Source of the DNA: Clostridia bacterium | GTDB lineage: Bacteria > Bacillota > Peptococcia > Peptococcales > SKKY01 | NCBI GenBank assembly: GCA_009930175.1 | Contig: RZYW01000005.1 | Coordinates: 1-50,933, forward strand | Length of the DNA stretch: 50,933 nucleotides | Direction of reading: 5' to 3' | In this document: positions 17,214 through 27,467 of the stretch, piece after piece | Layout of the letters: each line of letters starts with the position of its first letter | How positions within the stretch are numbered: the first letter of the stretch is position 1 | Position numbers and translations under genes: made by a program | Notes under the pieces: model-generated | What the model saw: only the letters and a program-made list of their open reading frames with translations | What the model was told of the DNA's origin: nothing | Databases searched by the model: none

Positions 17214-18899
17214 ATGACTGAAAAGAAAAACCCGATGGAAAAGAACGGATTAGGTCCCTATACTCCCAGCAGAAATCAAAATATTGGGAAAAACCCCAAC
17301 ATTACAACGGCGGCGGGATCCCCGGTGACAGACAATCAAAATTCAATGACAGCAGGTAAAAGAGGACCGTTAGCATTACAGGATGTGTGGTTCTTAGAAA
17401 AAATGGCTCATTTTGACAGAGAGGTAATACCTGAAAGAAGAATGCATGCTAAAGGTTCCGGAGCTTTTGGAACTTTTACTGTAACTCACGACATTACTAA
17501 ATATACAAAAGCAAAAATATTTTCAGAAGTAGGTAAAAAAACAGAAATGTTAGCCCGCTTTTCAACAGTAGCAGGTGAAAGAGGAGCCGCAGATGCAGAA
17601 AGAGATATTCGTGGTTTTGCCTTAAAATTTTATACTGAAGAAGGCAACTAGGATATGGTTGGAAACAACACGCCGGTATTTTTCTTCAGAGACCCGTTAA
17701 AGTTTATCGACCTTAATCACGCAGTAAAAAGAGATCCCAGAACCAACATGAGAAGTGCAAATACAAACTGGGATTTTTGGAGTTCTTTACCCGAAGCACT
17801 TTTACAGGTAACAATTATTATGGGTGACAGAGGAATTCCATCATCCTACAGACATATGCACGGATTCAGCTCTCACGCCTACAGTTTCATCAACAGCGAT
17901 AACAAGAGGGTTTGGGTAAAATTCCATTTCAGATCTCAGCAGGGAATTCAGAACTTTACAGATCAGGAATCAGGAAAAGTTGTTGGAATGGACAGAGAGT
18001 CTCATCAAAGAGACCTTTATGAAGCAATAGAACAAAAGAAATTCCCAAAATGGAAGGTCTATGTTCAAATAATGACTGAAGAACAAGCAGATGCAATGGA
18101 AAACAACCCATTTGATTTAACTAAAATGTGGTTGAAAAAAGATTATCCATTAATTCCAGTAGGGGAGTTCGAGTTAAACAGAAATCCAGAAAACTATTTT
18201 GCAGAAATAGAACAGGCTGGTTTTAACCCGGCAAGCGTTGTTCCAGGAATTAGTTTTTCACCAGACAGAATGCTGCAAGGCAGACTATTCTCATATGGAG
18301 ATGCTCAAAGATACCGCCTTGGTGTAAATCACCATCAGATTCCGGTAAATATGCCAAAAGGTGTTCAGCATCCACACAGCTTCCACCGTGACGGACAAAT
18401 GCGGGTAGATGGAAACTTAGGCAGTGAGCTGCACTATGAACCAAACAGCTACGGCAACTGGAAAGACGATCAGGCAAACAATGAGCCGGTACAAAAGGGT
18501 GGAGACATTTTTAGATATGACTTCAGGGAAGATGATGCGGATTACTATACACAGCCAGGACTTCTTTTCCGGGCAATGACAGAGGATCAAAAGCAGGTTT
18601 TATTTGACAATACAGCAAGAAATATGGGAGATTCAACTCTTCAGATTAAACACAGACACATCTTTAACTGTTACCAGGCAGACCCTGAGTACGGTAAAGG
18701 CGTAGCAAAAGCAATGAATATTTCAATAGATGATGTGGATTTAAACTTACCAAAGAAAGATTCCCACGAAAACCTTTGGAAAGCCAATAATATGCATCCG
18801 GAATTAAATATTCCAACAGAACCTGTAGATTCAGGAAGAGAGATAGACACTAACACAAGTGACTATATCGATCCTGAAACAGATCCTTGGCTTCTATAA
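17214..18899 (+). pseudogene. katA: Catalase interrupted by a single in-frame TAG (17649-17651) at a conserved Trp position
   Basis: Both ORFs (17214-17651, 17655-18899) are in one frame; junction [24 protein letters not shown] where catalases have GNWD. Confidence 0.9.
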
Positions 18900-18919
18900 T
18901 CCTTTAAAGGAATGATTTT

Positions 18920-19723
18920 TTGAATAAGGAAAAAGAATATTGGGAAATAGATCTTGATGATGATTTGGAAAATGAAATAGATATAGAATTGTCAAATGAA
19001 GTGAATAATGCTGAGTATGAAGAGGAACAGGAAGAAAAAAAGAAAATAAATAAGAAAAAGATAAAAAAATATATAGCATTGTCAACTTTGGTTGTTTTTT
19101 TATTATTTTTTGTTGGTACTGTTTTTAAATATTCTAATACACCAGATATAGGTTTTTTAGGGGAGTCCTTTAGGCTTAAACAGGATAAAGAAATAGAAGG
19201 ACTTCAACAAGCTGTAGTTTCCATTAAAAACCACCAAAGTTCAGGAACAGGATTTAACATTAGTCCGGAAGGACATATCTTAACAAATGAACATGTTATT
19301 CGCGATGGCGGGGAAAGTATTTTGGTAAAGTTTCCCTCTGGGGAAAGCTTCAAAGGAAATGTAGATTCGGTTATCCCTGAAATAGATTTTGCAAGTCTTT
19401 CTATTCAGGGAAAGGATCTGCCTTATCTTAAAGTTGGTACTTCAAAGGATATTTTCACAGGACAAGAAGTATTGATTATCGGAAACCCATTAGGAATTTC
19501 AGGTGTTGTAAAAAAAGGTGAAATTATTGGAACTGGAAAAGTATCCGGGATCCAAGATGAAGTTATTTTAATTAAAGGACCTGTTCATAAGGGGAGCAGT
19601 GGAAGCCCTGTATTTAACGAGAATGAAGAAGTAATTGCTATTATTTTTGCAACTCTTGTTCAAGATCAAGAAAAATCAGATGAAATTATAGGTATAGCTA
19701 TACCTATTGATTTAATAAAGTAA
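18920..19723 (+). CDS. Membrane-anchored trypsin-like serine protease, copy 2 (paralogue of 13839-14642), TTG start
   Basis: Same 267-aa length; shared EKEYWEIDL, GFLGESF, TGFNISP, NEHVIRDG, GQEVLIIGNPLG, KGSSGSPVF, EEVIAIIFATL. Confidence 0.88.
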   Translation: MNKEKEYWEIDLDDDLENEIDIELSNEVNNAEYEEEQEEKKKINKKKIKKYIALSTLVVFLLFFVGTVFKYSNTPDIGFLGESFRLKQDKEIEGLQQAVVSIKNHQSSGTGFNISPEGHILTNEHVIRDGGESILVKFPSGESFKGNVDSVIPEIDFASLSIQGKDLPYLKVGTSKDIFTGQEVLIIGNPLGISGVVKKGEIIGTGKVSGIQDEVILIKGPVHKGSSGSPVFNENEEVIAIIFATLVQDQEKSDEIIGIAIPIDLIK

Positions 19724-19739
19724 AAAGGAAGGTTAAATT

Positions 19740-20141
19740 ATGGAATTAAGTAATAAAAAGATAGTTGAAAATTTTTTAGAAGCTCTTAGTAATGGAGTTA
19801 GTGGTGAAGGATTAAACCAATTTTATCATAATGATGTACTTCAAATTGAATATCCTAATTTATTAACAAAGAATTTAACTGAAAATGATTTGGAAAAAAT
19901 TAAAGAAGGAAGTGTAAAAGGAGCTCAAATTCTTAAAAGCCAATCATACGAACTTGTGAATCTTTATGAGATGGACAATGTAGTAATAATTGAAGCAATT
20001 TGGAGAGGAACCTTAAACATTCCTGTTGGTAAACTTAATCCTGGTGATGAAATGAAAGCTTATTTTGCACAATTTTATGAATTCAAAGATGGCTTAATAT
20101 ACAGGCAAAGAAATTATGACTGTTTTGAAACCTTTATTTAA
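19740..20141 (+). CDS. SnoaL/NTF2-like family protein
   Basis: NKKIVENFLEALSNG…YHNDVLQIEYPN…EAIWRGTLN…YFAQFYEFKDGLIYRQRNYDCFE. Confidence 0.75.
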   Translation: MELSNKKIVENFLEALSNGVSGEGLNQFYHNDVLQIEYPNLLTKNLTENDLEKIKEGSVKGAQILKSQSYELVNLYEMDNVVIIEAIWRGTLNIPVGKLNPGDEMKAYFAQFYEFKDGLIYRQRNYDCFETFI

Positions 20142-20157
20142 TTATGAATAAAGGTTT
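20128..20157. terminator. Bidirectional hairpin AAACCTTTATT-N8-AATAAAGGTTT spanning both convergent stop codons
   Basis: Perfect 11-bp arms; T-tract on plus strand. Confidence 0.75.
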
Positions 20158-21176
20158 TTAATACCTTGGTTAAGCTCTTTAATCCATCCAAACTCCATAA
20201 GGATTTTAGTTATTCTAATGTTATCAGGCCACTTTATATAAGTGACATTTTCTAAGTTAATATAAGATGGTTTAGAGTAAGGACTGTAAAGAAGCTTTGA
20301 ATTATTATATACAATAATTCTTGGGTATTCCCAGGGATGAGAGAAATCCCGGTAAGTCATCATTATTAAAGTATCCTCGAACCAGAATTTTGAGTTTTCA
20401 ACATTTTCCATTCGTGACTCAAGAATTTCCTTTGCATTCCGAAGAAGTTTAATTAAACCATCTTTCAGGGAAATATTTTCTTCTGTTTTAGGGTTCTCGG
20501 ATTCAGCATCATCCTTGTAATGTAAATAGCGAAGCCTTGCACAAGGCACAAAGTCTGAAGGTTTTTTTCCAAAAAGAATAACTGCCCCTTTTGTTAAATA
20601 ACCATCAATAATAAAATTATTTTCTTTCAAGAATTCCTCATATGAAAGTTCTGAGTTTAAAATAGATTTATATTCATTAAGTATTTCTAAATCTAAGTCC
20701 TCCAATGAAGCATTTTCTTCAGGAAGATCTTCAAAACGAATTTTATTTTTTTCAGTTTTCAAATATTCATATTTATTTTCAGGAAGTTTCATTGTGGAAT
20801 CATTAAGCCGGATAAAGATATCTCCCTCAATGTTGGATACGATTGTGCTATATGAGGGTTCAACTTTAAAGAGCAAAACAAAGTCCTCACTATTATTAAT
20901 GTGAGTGAAGGGTATTTTTTCAAATTTTAATTTAATGGTGCCTTTACAATAATCCTTAACAACATTCAAAAAAGATTCAAGAGAATTGGCTCCCTCAATT
21001 TGAAATCCTGTCAGGGTTCCTTCATCCTCAATACCAATAGCCAAAAAACCTCCCCCAGTATTTGCAAAACCAATTAAGTGGTGAGCAATTTCCTTTGGTT
21101 CTTTCCTGGCACTTTTTCTGTCAAAAAACTGACCTTCTGACATAGTTGTAAAATCCTTTAAAGTTAAAGAGTACAT
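20142..21176 (-). CDS. AlbA/Schlafen-like putative DNA-binding domain protein
   Basis: EGQFFDRKSARKEPKEIAHHLIGFANTGGGFLAIGIEDEGTLTGF. Confidence 0.8.
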   Translation of the reverse strand: MYSLTLKDFTTMSEGQFFDRKSARKEPKEIAHHLIGFANTGGGFLAIGIEDEGTLTGFQIEGANSLESFLNVVKDYCKGTIKLKFEKIPFTHINNSEDFVLLFKVEPSYSTIVSNIEGDIFIRLNDSTMKLPENKYEYLKTEKNKIRFEDLPEENASLEDLDLEILNEYKSILNSELSYEEFLKENNFIIDGYLTKGAVILFGKKPSDFVPCARLRYLHYKDDAESENPKTEENISLKDGLIKLLRNAKEILESRMENVENSKFWFEDTLIMMTYRDFSHPWEYPRIIVYNNSKLLYSPYSKPSYINLENVTYIKWPDNIRITKILMEFGWIKELNQGIKNLYS

Positions 21177-21278
21177 TTAATCACCTTGTATACAATATTT
21201 TTTTAATTAATCAATGATATATGTATTTTAAAGAATATATAATAGTATATGCAAGATTTAAGTTTGGGGGGATTCATT

Positions 21279-22265
21279 TTGACTATTAAAATTGGTATTT
21301 TAGGTTATGGAAATTTAGGCAGGGGAGTAGAAAGTTCTATCAGACAAAACCCTGACATGGAACTCGTTGGAGTTTTTACAAGAAGAAATCCAGAGGATGT
21401 TAAGTTAATCACTGCTGATGCAAAGGCTTATCATATTGATGAAGCCATAAAAATGAAAGATGAAATTGACGTTATGATTTTGTGTGGAGGAAGTGCTACA
21501 GATTTGCCAGTACAAACTCCTGAATATGCAAAATTTTTCAATGTTGTTGATAGCTTTGACACTCATGCAGGTATTCCAAAGCATTTTGACAAGGTTGATG
21601 CATCTTCACAAAATTCTGGGAAGATTAGTATAATAGCTGTAGGCTGGGATCCAGGGATGTTTTCATTGAACAGAGTATATGCAAATTCTATTCTTACAGA
21701 AGGTAAGGATTATACTTTTTGGGGCAAGGGAGTAAGCCAGGGACATTCAGATGCAATAAGAAGAGTCGCTGGTGTAAAAGATGGAAAACAATACACTATT
21801 CCAGTTGAAAGCGCTCTTGAATCAGTAAGGCAAGGTAACAACCCTGAATTTACAACAAGAGAAAAGCATTTAAGAGAATGTTTTGTTGTTGCAGATGAAG
21901 GAGCAGATAAAGGGAAAATTGAAAATGAAATAAAGAACATGCCAAATTATTTTGCAGATTATGATACTGTAGTTCACTTTATAACTGAGGAAGAGCTTAA
22001 AAGAGATCACAGCGGAATTCCTCATGGAGGATTTGTAATTAGAAGCGGAAGAACGGGAATAAATAAAGAAAATATGCAGATAATTGAGTACAGTCTTAAT
22101 CTTGACTCTAACCCGGAATTTACAGCATCAGTGCTGACTGCATATGCCAGAGCTGCTTACAGGCTAAACAAGGAAGGACAAAAGGGATGCAAGACTGTAT
22201 TTGATATCCCAGTTTCTTATTTAAGTCAGGAAAGTAATGAAGAACTAAGAAGAAAATATTTATAA
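21279..22265 (+). CDS. ddh: meso-diaminopimelate D-dehydrogenase
   Basis: TIKIGILGYGNLGRGVESSI…DVMILCGGSATDLPVQTPEYAKFFNVVDSFDTHAGIPKHFD…GWDPGMFSLNR; TTG start after GGGGGG RBS (ORF track starts at 21249). Confidence 0.95.
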   Translation: MTIKIGILGYGNLGRGVESSIRQNPDMELVGVFTRRNPEDVKLITADAKAYHIDEAIKMKDEIDVMILCGGSATDLPVQTPEYAKFFNVVDSFDTHAGIPKHFDKVDASSQNSGKISIIAVGWDPGMFSLNRVYANSILTEGKDYTFWGKGVSQGHSDAIRRVAGVKDGKQYTIPVESALESVRQGNNPEFTTREKHLRECFVVADEGADKGKIENEIKNMPNYFADYDTVVHFITEEELKRDHSGIPHGGFVIRSGRTGINKENMQIIEYSLNLDSNPEFTASVLTAYARAAYRLNKEGQKGCKTVFDIPVSYLSQESNEELRRKYL

Positions 22266-22268
22266 TTA

Positions 22269-22298
22269 GAGAAGGTCTTTGTGCCTTCTTTTTTTTAT
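22269..22298 (+). terminator. GAAGGtctttgtgCCTTCttttttt
   Basis: Stem plus T-tract after ddh. Confidence 0.75.
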
Positions 22299-22393
22299 TA
22301 ACTTAAAATTCACTTGTTGATTTTCCTCTCAGAGTTTATAATTAACATTAGATACAAATGTCCGGTCTTCTAAATTTTATGGAGGTGTAAGTT

Positions 22394-24058
22394 ATAAAAA
22401 AAGAAGAGAAACTTTTGCTAATTCCCCTGGGCGGTCTGGGTGAAGTAGGAAAAAACATGTTGGTCGTTGAGTATGGAAATGATATAGTACTTATCGATGC
22501 AGGGCTAATGTTCCCTGAAGATGAATTACTAGGTATTGATGTAGTAATTCCAGATATTACCTATCTTCAAGAAAATAAAGACAAGCTCAGAGCTATTATA
22601 ATCACTCATGGTCACGAAGATCACATTGGGGCGTTGCCTTATATTCTTAAAGACTTTGACGTTCCTGTATATGGAATGAAACTTGCTATTGCAATAATTA
22701 AATCAAAGTTTAATGAAATCCCAATGACCAGAGAACCTAATTTCCAATTAATAAAGCCTAAAGATGTATTGAAATTCGGCGAAATGGAATTTGAAATTAT
22801 TCAAAGCACTCACTCAATTCCAGATTCAGTTGCAATTTTCATTAAAACTCCTGTTGGAAATGTTTTTCATACTGGAGATTTTAAATTGGATCAAACTCCT
22901 GTTGATGGCAAACTTCTGGATATTAACAGAATTGCTCAAATCAGCGAAGAGGGAGTAATGGTAATGCTTTCAGACAGTACAAATGTTGAGAAAGCAGGCT
23001 TTACTCAATCTGAAAAGGTAGTTGGAGAAGCTTTTAATGAACAATTCAGAGTAGCAAAGGGCAGAATTATAATTGCCACTTTTGCCTCAAACGTTCACCG
23101 AATTAAGCAGGCAATAGATGCTGCTATAAAGTTTGAGAAAAAGGTTTGTATTGTTGGAAGAAGCATGGAAAATGTAACTGCAATTGCTCAAGAGATTGGT
23201 TATTTAACTATTCCCGAGGGAACTCTTATTACTCTAAATGAGATTAATAATTATCCAACAGAGGAAATGGTTATTATAACTACAGGAAGTCAGGGAGAGC
23301 CAATGGCGGCTTTATCAAGAATGGCCAAAGGTGATCACAGACAGATAAAAATTGACTCTGGAGATACTGTTATCATTTCAGCAACGCCAATTCCCGGGAA
23401 TGAAAAATCTGTATATAAAACTATTGATTTTTTATTCAGGCTTGGGGCAAAGGTAGTTTACGAAAAATCATCTGGAACTCATGTTTCTGGTCATGCCAGC
23501 CGCGACGAGCTAAAGCTGATTCTTAATCTGGTAAAACCAGAATATTTTATTCCTGTTCATGGTGAGTACAGAATGTTATTAAAACATGGTGAACTGGCAG
23601 AAGAACTTGGTGTGAAAAAAGAGAATATTTTCGTAGCTGAAAATGGAAATGTAATTGAGTTCACGAAAGAAAAAGGATGTATTTCCGGAAAAGTACCAGC
23701 AGGGAGAGTTCTGGTTGACGGACTTGGTGTTGGAGATATTGGGAATATTGTTTTAAGAGACCGCAGACAATTGTCACAAGATGGAATATTAATAGTTGTA
23801 GCAACTTTAAACAGACAAGCCACTAAATTACTGGCCGGACCAGATATTGTATCCAGAGGTTTTGTTTATGTAAGAGAGTCAGAAGATTTAATGCTGGAAG
23901 CAAAAAGATTTGTCCAGCAAAATCTTGAAGTATCTTTAGAAAATGGAGTTAAAGACTGGGCTACGCTTAAGAATAATATAAGGGACTCTCTTGGAAGATT
24001 TTTATATGAAAAAACTAAGAGAAGACCTATGATTTTACCAATTATTGTTGAGGTATAA
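22394..24058 (+). CDS. rnj: Ribonuclease J; start codon uncertain (apparent ATA at 22394, else TTG 22415)
   Basis: Beta-lactamase/beta-CASP motifs IITHGHEDHIGALPY, FHTGDFKLDQTPV, GTHVSGHA, FIPVHGEYR. Confidence 0.93.
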   Translation: MKKEEKLLLIPLGGLGEVGKNMLVVEYGNDIVLIDAGLMFPEDELLGIDVVIPDITYLQENKDKLRAIIITHGHEDHIGALPYILKDFDVPVYGMKLAIAIIKSKFNEIPMTREPNFQLIKPKDVLKFGEMEFEIIQSTHSIPDSVAIFIKTPVGNVFHTGDFKLDQTPVDGKLLDINRIAQISEEGVMVMLSDSTNVEKAGFTQSEKVVGEAFNEQFRVAKGRIIIATFASNVHRIKQAIDAAIKFEKKVCIVGRSMENVTAIAQEIGYLTIPEGTLITLNEINNYPTEEMVIITTGSQGEPMAALSRMAKGDHRQIKIDSGDTVIISATPIPGNEKSVYKTIDFLFRLGAKVVYEKSSGTHVSGHASRDELKLILNLVKPEYFIPVHGEYRMLLKHGELAEELGVKKENIFVAENGNVIEFTKEKGCISGKVPAGRVLVDGLGVGDIGNIVLRDRRQLSQDGILIVVATLNRQATKLLAGPDIVSRGFVYVRESEDLMLEAKRFVQQNLEVSLENGVKDWATLKNNIRDSLGRFLYEKTKRRPMILPIIVEV

Positions 24059-24065
24059 TCTGTAG

Positions 24066-24100
24066 TCTAAGCACAAACATTTTGTTTGTGCTTAGCTTTT
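24066..24100. terminator. CTAAGCACAAACA-ttt-TGTTTGTGCTTAGcttttt
   Basis: Perfect long hairpin followed by T-tract. Confidence 0.8.
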
Positions 24101-24125
24101 TAATGCATATAAAGGAAGGTAAAAA

Positions 24126-26435
24126 ATGGCAAGAATATCCAAAAAGGCAGAAAAAGAAAACAAAATAAGAAAAGGCAAGATTATTAGCGCTGTCCTGATT
24201 CTTTTTTCAATATATTATTTCTTTATTTCTTTAAGAAGTGATGAAATTGGGAATAATGCAAACCCATTAGATAGTTTTGGAATAATTGGAGGGTTCTTTT
24301 TAAGAACATTTCAACAGTTCTTCGGGGGATTTGATCTTCTGGTTATTGCCTTTATAATTCTCTATGCTGGTTATGTTTTAGTAACCCAGGAACCTGTAAA
24401 GGGATTCAAGCTGTCAGTATACATATTATTAGTGCCTGTGTTACTAGGACTCCTCCATATCAGTTCTCTTGGTCTGAACACTGATTTCAGAATTGGCTTT
24501 GAAGAGGCCCTTTCTGGCTCTGGTGCAGGAATGACAGGATTTCTTTTTGCTTTTTTATACATAAAGTTATTTGGAACTGTTGCCTCTTATCTGGTAGGAG
24601 TACTGACTATCCTTTTATTTGCTCTGTATCTTACTGATTTTCCTTTCTCATATATTGCTGGACAAATTAAGGATTTATTTACTGGTGTAAAAAGAAAGCA
24701 AAAGCCTGTAAAAGAAGTAAAAACGAAAGAAACTGCAATATTTGAAGAAAGTGAACCAAAACCAGAAAGAGAAAAAAATATTATTCCTATTATTAACAAT
24801 TTAAATTTCACACCTGTAAAAAAAGAAGGACAGGAAGAAGCTCCTGCTCAGGAAGAAGTGCCTGTTATTGATACTTCTGTTAAGGGAAAAGTAGTTTCTT
24901 TAGAGGAAGTAAAAAAAGAAAAAGTTAAAGAAAAAGAGTCTGAACCAGAGAAAGAACTTGAAATACCAAAACCTGTATTAGTAAGCAACAAGAAAAAATA
25001 TCAATATCCAGATTTAGATATATTAAAGAATATAGAAACAAACAATAAAATGGATCAGGATATTATTAACAGAAGAGTTAAAGTGCTTGAAGAAACTTTG
25101 GAAAACTTTGGGGTTAAAGGAAAAATCAGCGGAGTAAATTGTGGTCCTGCAATAACTCGCTATGAATTTCAGCCAGCTCCGGGTGTTAAGGTTAGTAAAA
25201 TAGTTAATCTGGCGGATGATATAGCTTTAAGTATGGCTACTGCAGGTGTAAGAATTGCCCCTATCCCTGGTAAAAATGCTATAGGTGTTGAGGTACCTAA
25301 TAAGTATAATATTACTGTTGGAATTAAAAGCGTTCTTGAAACCCTGGATTTTAAAAAGAGCAATTCAAAGTTATCCGTTGCTCTTGGAAAAGATATCGCA
25401 GGTAAGCCAATAATTGCCGATCTAAAAAAAATGCCTCACTTACTTGTTGCAGGTGCAACTGGCTCAGGTAAGAGTGTTTGCATGAACTCAATTATTGCAA
25501 GTATCTTATTTAATGCAAGTCCAGATGAGGTAAAACTCATTATGATTGATCCTAAAATGGTAGAACTGACAGTATATAATGGAATCCCTCACTTAATCAC
25601 TCCTGTTGTTACTGACCCTAAAAAAGCAGCATCTGCTTTAAGATGGGCAGTAAAAGAAATGGAGAACAGATATATGCTCTTTTCTTCAGCAGGTGTAAAA
25701 AGTATAGAAGTATACAATGAAAATGCAGAAAAAAGTGGAGAAGATGATAAAAAACTTCCATATATTGTTGTCTTAATTGATGAATTATCAGATTTAATGA
25801 TGGTTGCCCCAGCTGATGTTGAAGATGCAATTTGCAGAATAGCACAAATGGCAAGGGCCGCAGGCATTCATTTAGTAATTGCAACTCAAAGACCATCAGT
25901 AAATGTTATTACTGGAATAATTAAAGCCAATGTGCCTTCCAGAATTGCCTTCGCAGTATCATCACAGGTGGATTCCAGAACTATTCTTGATATGAATGGT
26001 GCGGAAAAACTTTTAGGCAAGGGAGATATGTTGTACTATCCTTCAGGGGTTCCAAAACCTTTTCGGGTTCAGGGAGTATTTATTTCAGATGATGAAATAG
26101 AAACTTTAGTAATGGAAATAAAAAGTAAAGGTGTTCCAAAGTATGATGAAGGAATAATAAATCAGGAACTGGAATCTGAAACTGAAGAAATAAAAGAGGA
26201 AGCAGAAGAAGATGAATTAATTCCTGATGCCGCAAAACTTTTTATTGAAAACGGGCAGGCATCAATTTCTTTGCTGCAAAGAAGATTTAGAGTAGGATAT
26301 AACAGAGCAGCAAGAATTATTGATCAAATGGAGCAAAAAGGAATTATTGGCGGTTATGAGGGAAGTAAACCTCGTCAAATATTAATAAATCTTGATGATT
26401 ATGACAGATTATTTGAAAATAAAGAAAAAAGTTAA
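24126..26435 (+). CDS. FtsK/SpoIIIE family DNA translocase
   Basis: N-terminal TMs, [16 protein letters not shown]-terminal gamma domain [24 protein letters not shown]. Confidence 0.96.
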   Translation: MARISKKAEKENKIRKGKIISAVLILFSIYYFFISLRSDEIGNNANPLDSFGIIGGFFLRTFQQFFGGFDLLVIAFIILYAGYVLVTQEPVKGFKLSVYILLVPVLLGLLHISSLGLNTDFRIGFEEALSGSGAGMTGFLFAFLYIKLFGTVASYLVGVLTILLFALYLTDFPFSYIAGQIKDLFTGVKRKQKPVKEVKTKETAIFEESEPKPEREKNIIPIINNLNFTPVKKEGQEEAPAQEEVPVIDTSVKGKVVSLEEVKKEKVKEKESEPEKELEIPKPVLVSNKKKYQYPDLDILKNIETNNKMDQDIINRRVKVLEETLENFGVKGKISGVNCGPAITRYEFQPAPGVKVSKIVNLADDIALSMATAGVRIAPIPGKNAIGVEVPNKYNITVGIKSVLETLDFKKSNSKLSVALGKDIAGKPIIADLKKMPHLLVAGATGSGKSVCMNSIIASILFNASPDEVKLIMIDPKMVELTVYNGIPHLITPVVTDPKKAASALRWAVKEMENRYMLFSSAGVKSIEVYNENAEKSGEDDKKLPYIVVLIDELSDLMMVAPADVEDAICRIAQMARAAGIHLVIATQRPSVNVITGIIKANVPSRIAFAVSSQVDSRTILDMNGAEKLLGKGDMLYYPSGVPKPFRVQGVFISDDEIETLVMEIKSKGVPKYDEGIINQELESETEEIKEEAEEDELIPDAAKLFIENGQASISLLQRRFRVGYNRAARIIDQMEQKGIIGGYEGSKPRQILINLDDYDRLFENKEKS

Positions 26436-26509
26436 AGAATCGTTTATTTTGTATTTAACAAAATAGTGTATTATGTTAGTATGAATATTATATGCAAGTG
26501 GGTGGTTAT

Positions 26510-27385
26510 TTGTTAGGAATCGGCGAAGAACTAAAAAGAATAAGAGAAGAAAAAGGTCTTTCAATTTATGATGTAGAAAATCAGACTAAAATTAAGGCTA
26601 CCTTTATTGATGCAATTGAAAAGGAGAATTTTGATAAAATTCCTGGACGAGTGTATGTAAAGGGTTTTATTAAGAATTATGCAAAATTTCTTGGTTTGGA
26701 TTATACAGTATATCTGCAGGAAATAAATAAGCATTTTAATGAGGATAACTCTGAAGATATTCTTGCAAATAGTAAACCACAACTTGTCAGACCAGTTAAA
26801 GAAAAAAGATTATCAGATAGAATAATTAAAGGAATTTCTCTTTTGCTGGTTTTAGCACTGCTTTTATTTGGAGGCTACAAAGGCTTTGAATATTTCATGT
26901 CAGAAAAAGCAAAAGAACCCCAAGTAAGTGAAGAAAAACCAGAGGTTCAACCAGATCCTCAACCAGAGAAGGAAGCTGAGCCAGCCGCACCAGCAACAGA
27001 GCCGGATCCAGCACCAGTCACTGAACCTGAGCCAAATCCTGAACCTGAACCAACTCCAGCTACTGAGCCGGAGGCACAACCACAACCAGAAGTTACTCCA
27101 CCTGCACAACCAGTAGCAGAAAAAATGGAGCTGGAAGTTATTATGTCAGAAGGTGGGCCTGGGTTAGATTCTTGCTGGATACAGGTAATTGTTGATGGTA
27201 AACTGGAATTTGAACAAACAATCTTTGCAGGCAGAGAATCAATGAAGTTTACAGGATATAAAACAATTGATTTTACTTATGGTAATGGTGCTGCAGTTAG
27301 AATTAAAGTTAATGGGGTTGACCAGGGAGTTCTTGGAGCCCAGGCGGAAGTTGGAACGAGAAGATATAAAATTGAAGATCTTTAA
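26510..27385 (+). CDS. RodZ-like helix-turn-helix membrane protein with Pro/Glu-rich linker and DUF4115-like C-terminus
   Basis: IGEELKRIREEKGLSIYDVENQTKIKATFIDAIEKENFDKIPGRVYVKGFIKNYAKFLGLD; TM; proline-rich stretch. Confidence 0.88.
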   Translation: MLGIGEELKRIREEKGLSIYDVENQTKIKATFIDAIEKENFDKIPGRVYVKGFIKNYAKFLGLDYTVYLQEINKHFNEDNSEDILANSKPQLVRPVKEKRLSDRIIKGISLLLVLALLLFGGYKGFEYFMSEKAKEPQVSEEKPEVQPDPQPEKEAEPAAPATEPDPAPVTEPEPNPEPEPTPATEPEAQPQPEVTPPAQPVAEKMELEVIMSEGGPGLDSCWIQVIVDGKLEFEQTIFAGRESMKFTGYKTIDFTYGNGAAVRIKVNGVDQGVLGAQAEVGTRRYKIEDL

Positions 27386-27467
27386 GGTTAAATTTTACAG
27401 ACCTGTTTAACAGGTCTGTTTATTTTGTTATAATAACTTAGATAATTTTCAAAAAGGAGAAATCTAT

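Noticed and set aside
17649-17651. TAG as pyrrolysine or genome-wide reassigned codon
   Set aside because: TAG serves as the stop of several intact genes here (for example 11474-11476 and 40981-40983) and the site is a conserved Trp, so a point mutation or error is simpler
26928-27116. Repeat-like or nested ORFs in the Pro/Glu-rich RodZ linker
   Set aside because: Low-complexity coding sequence (EPxPxP linker), expected in RodZ-like proteins
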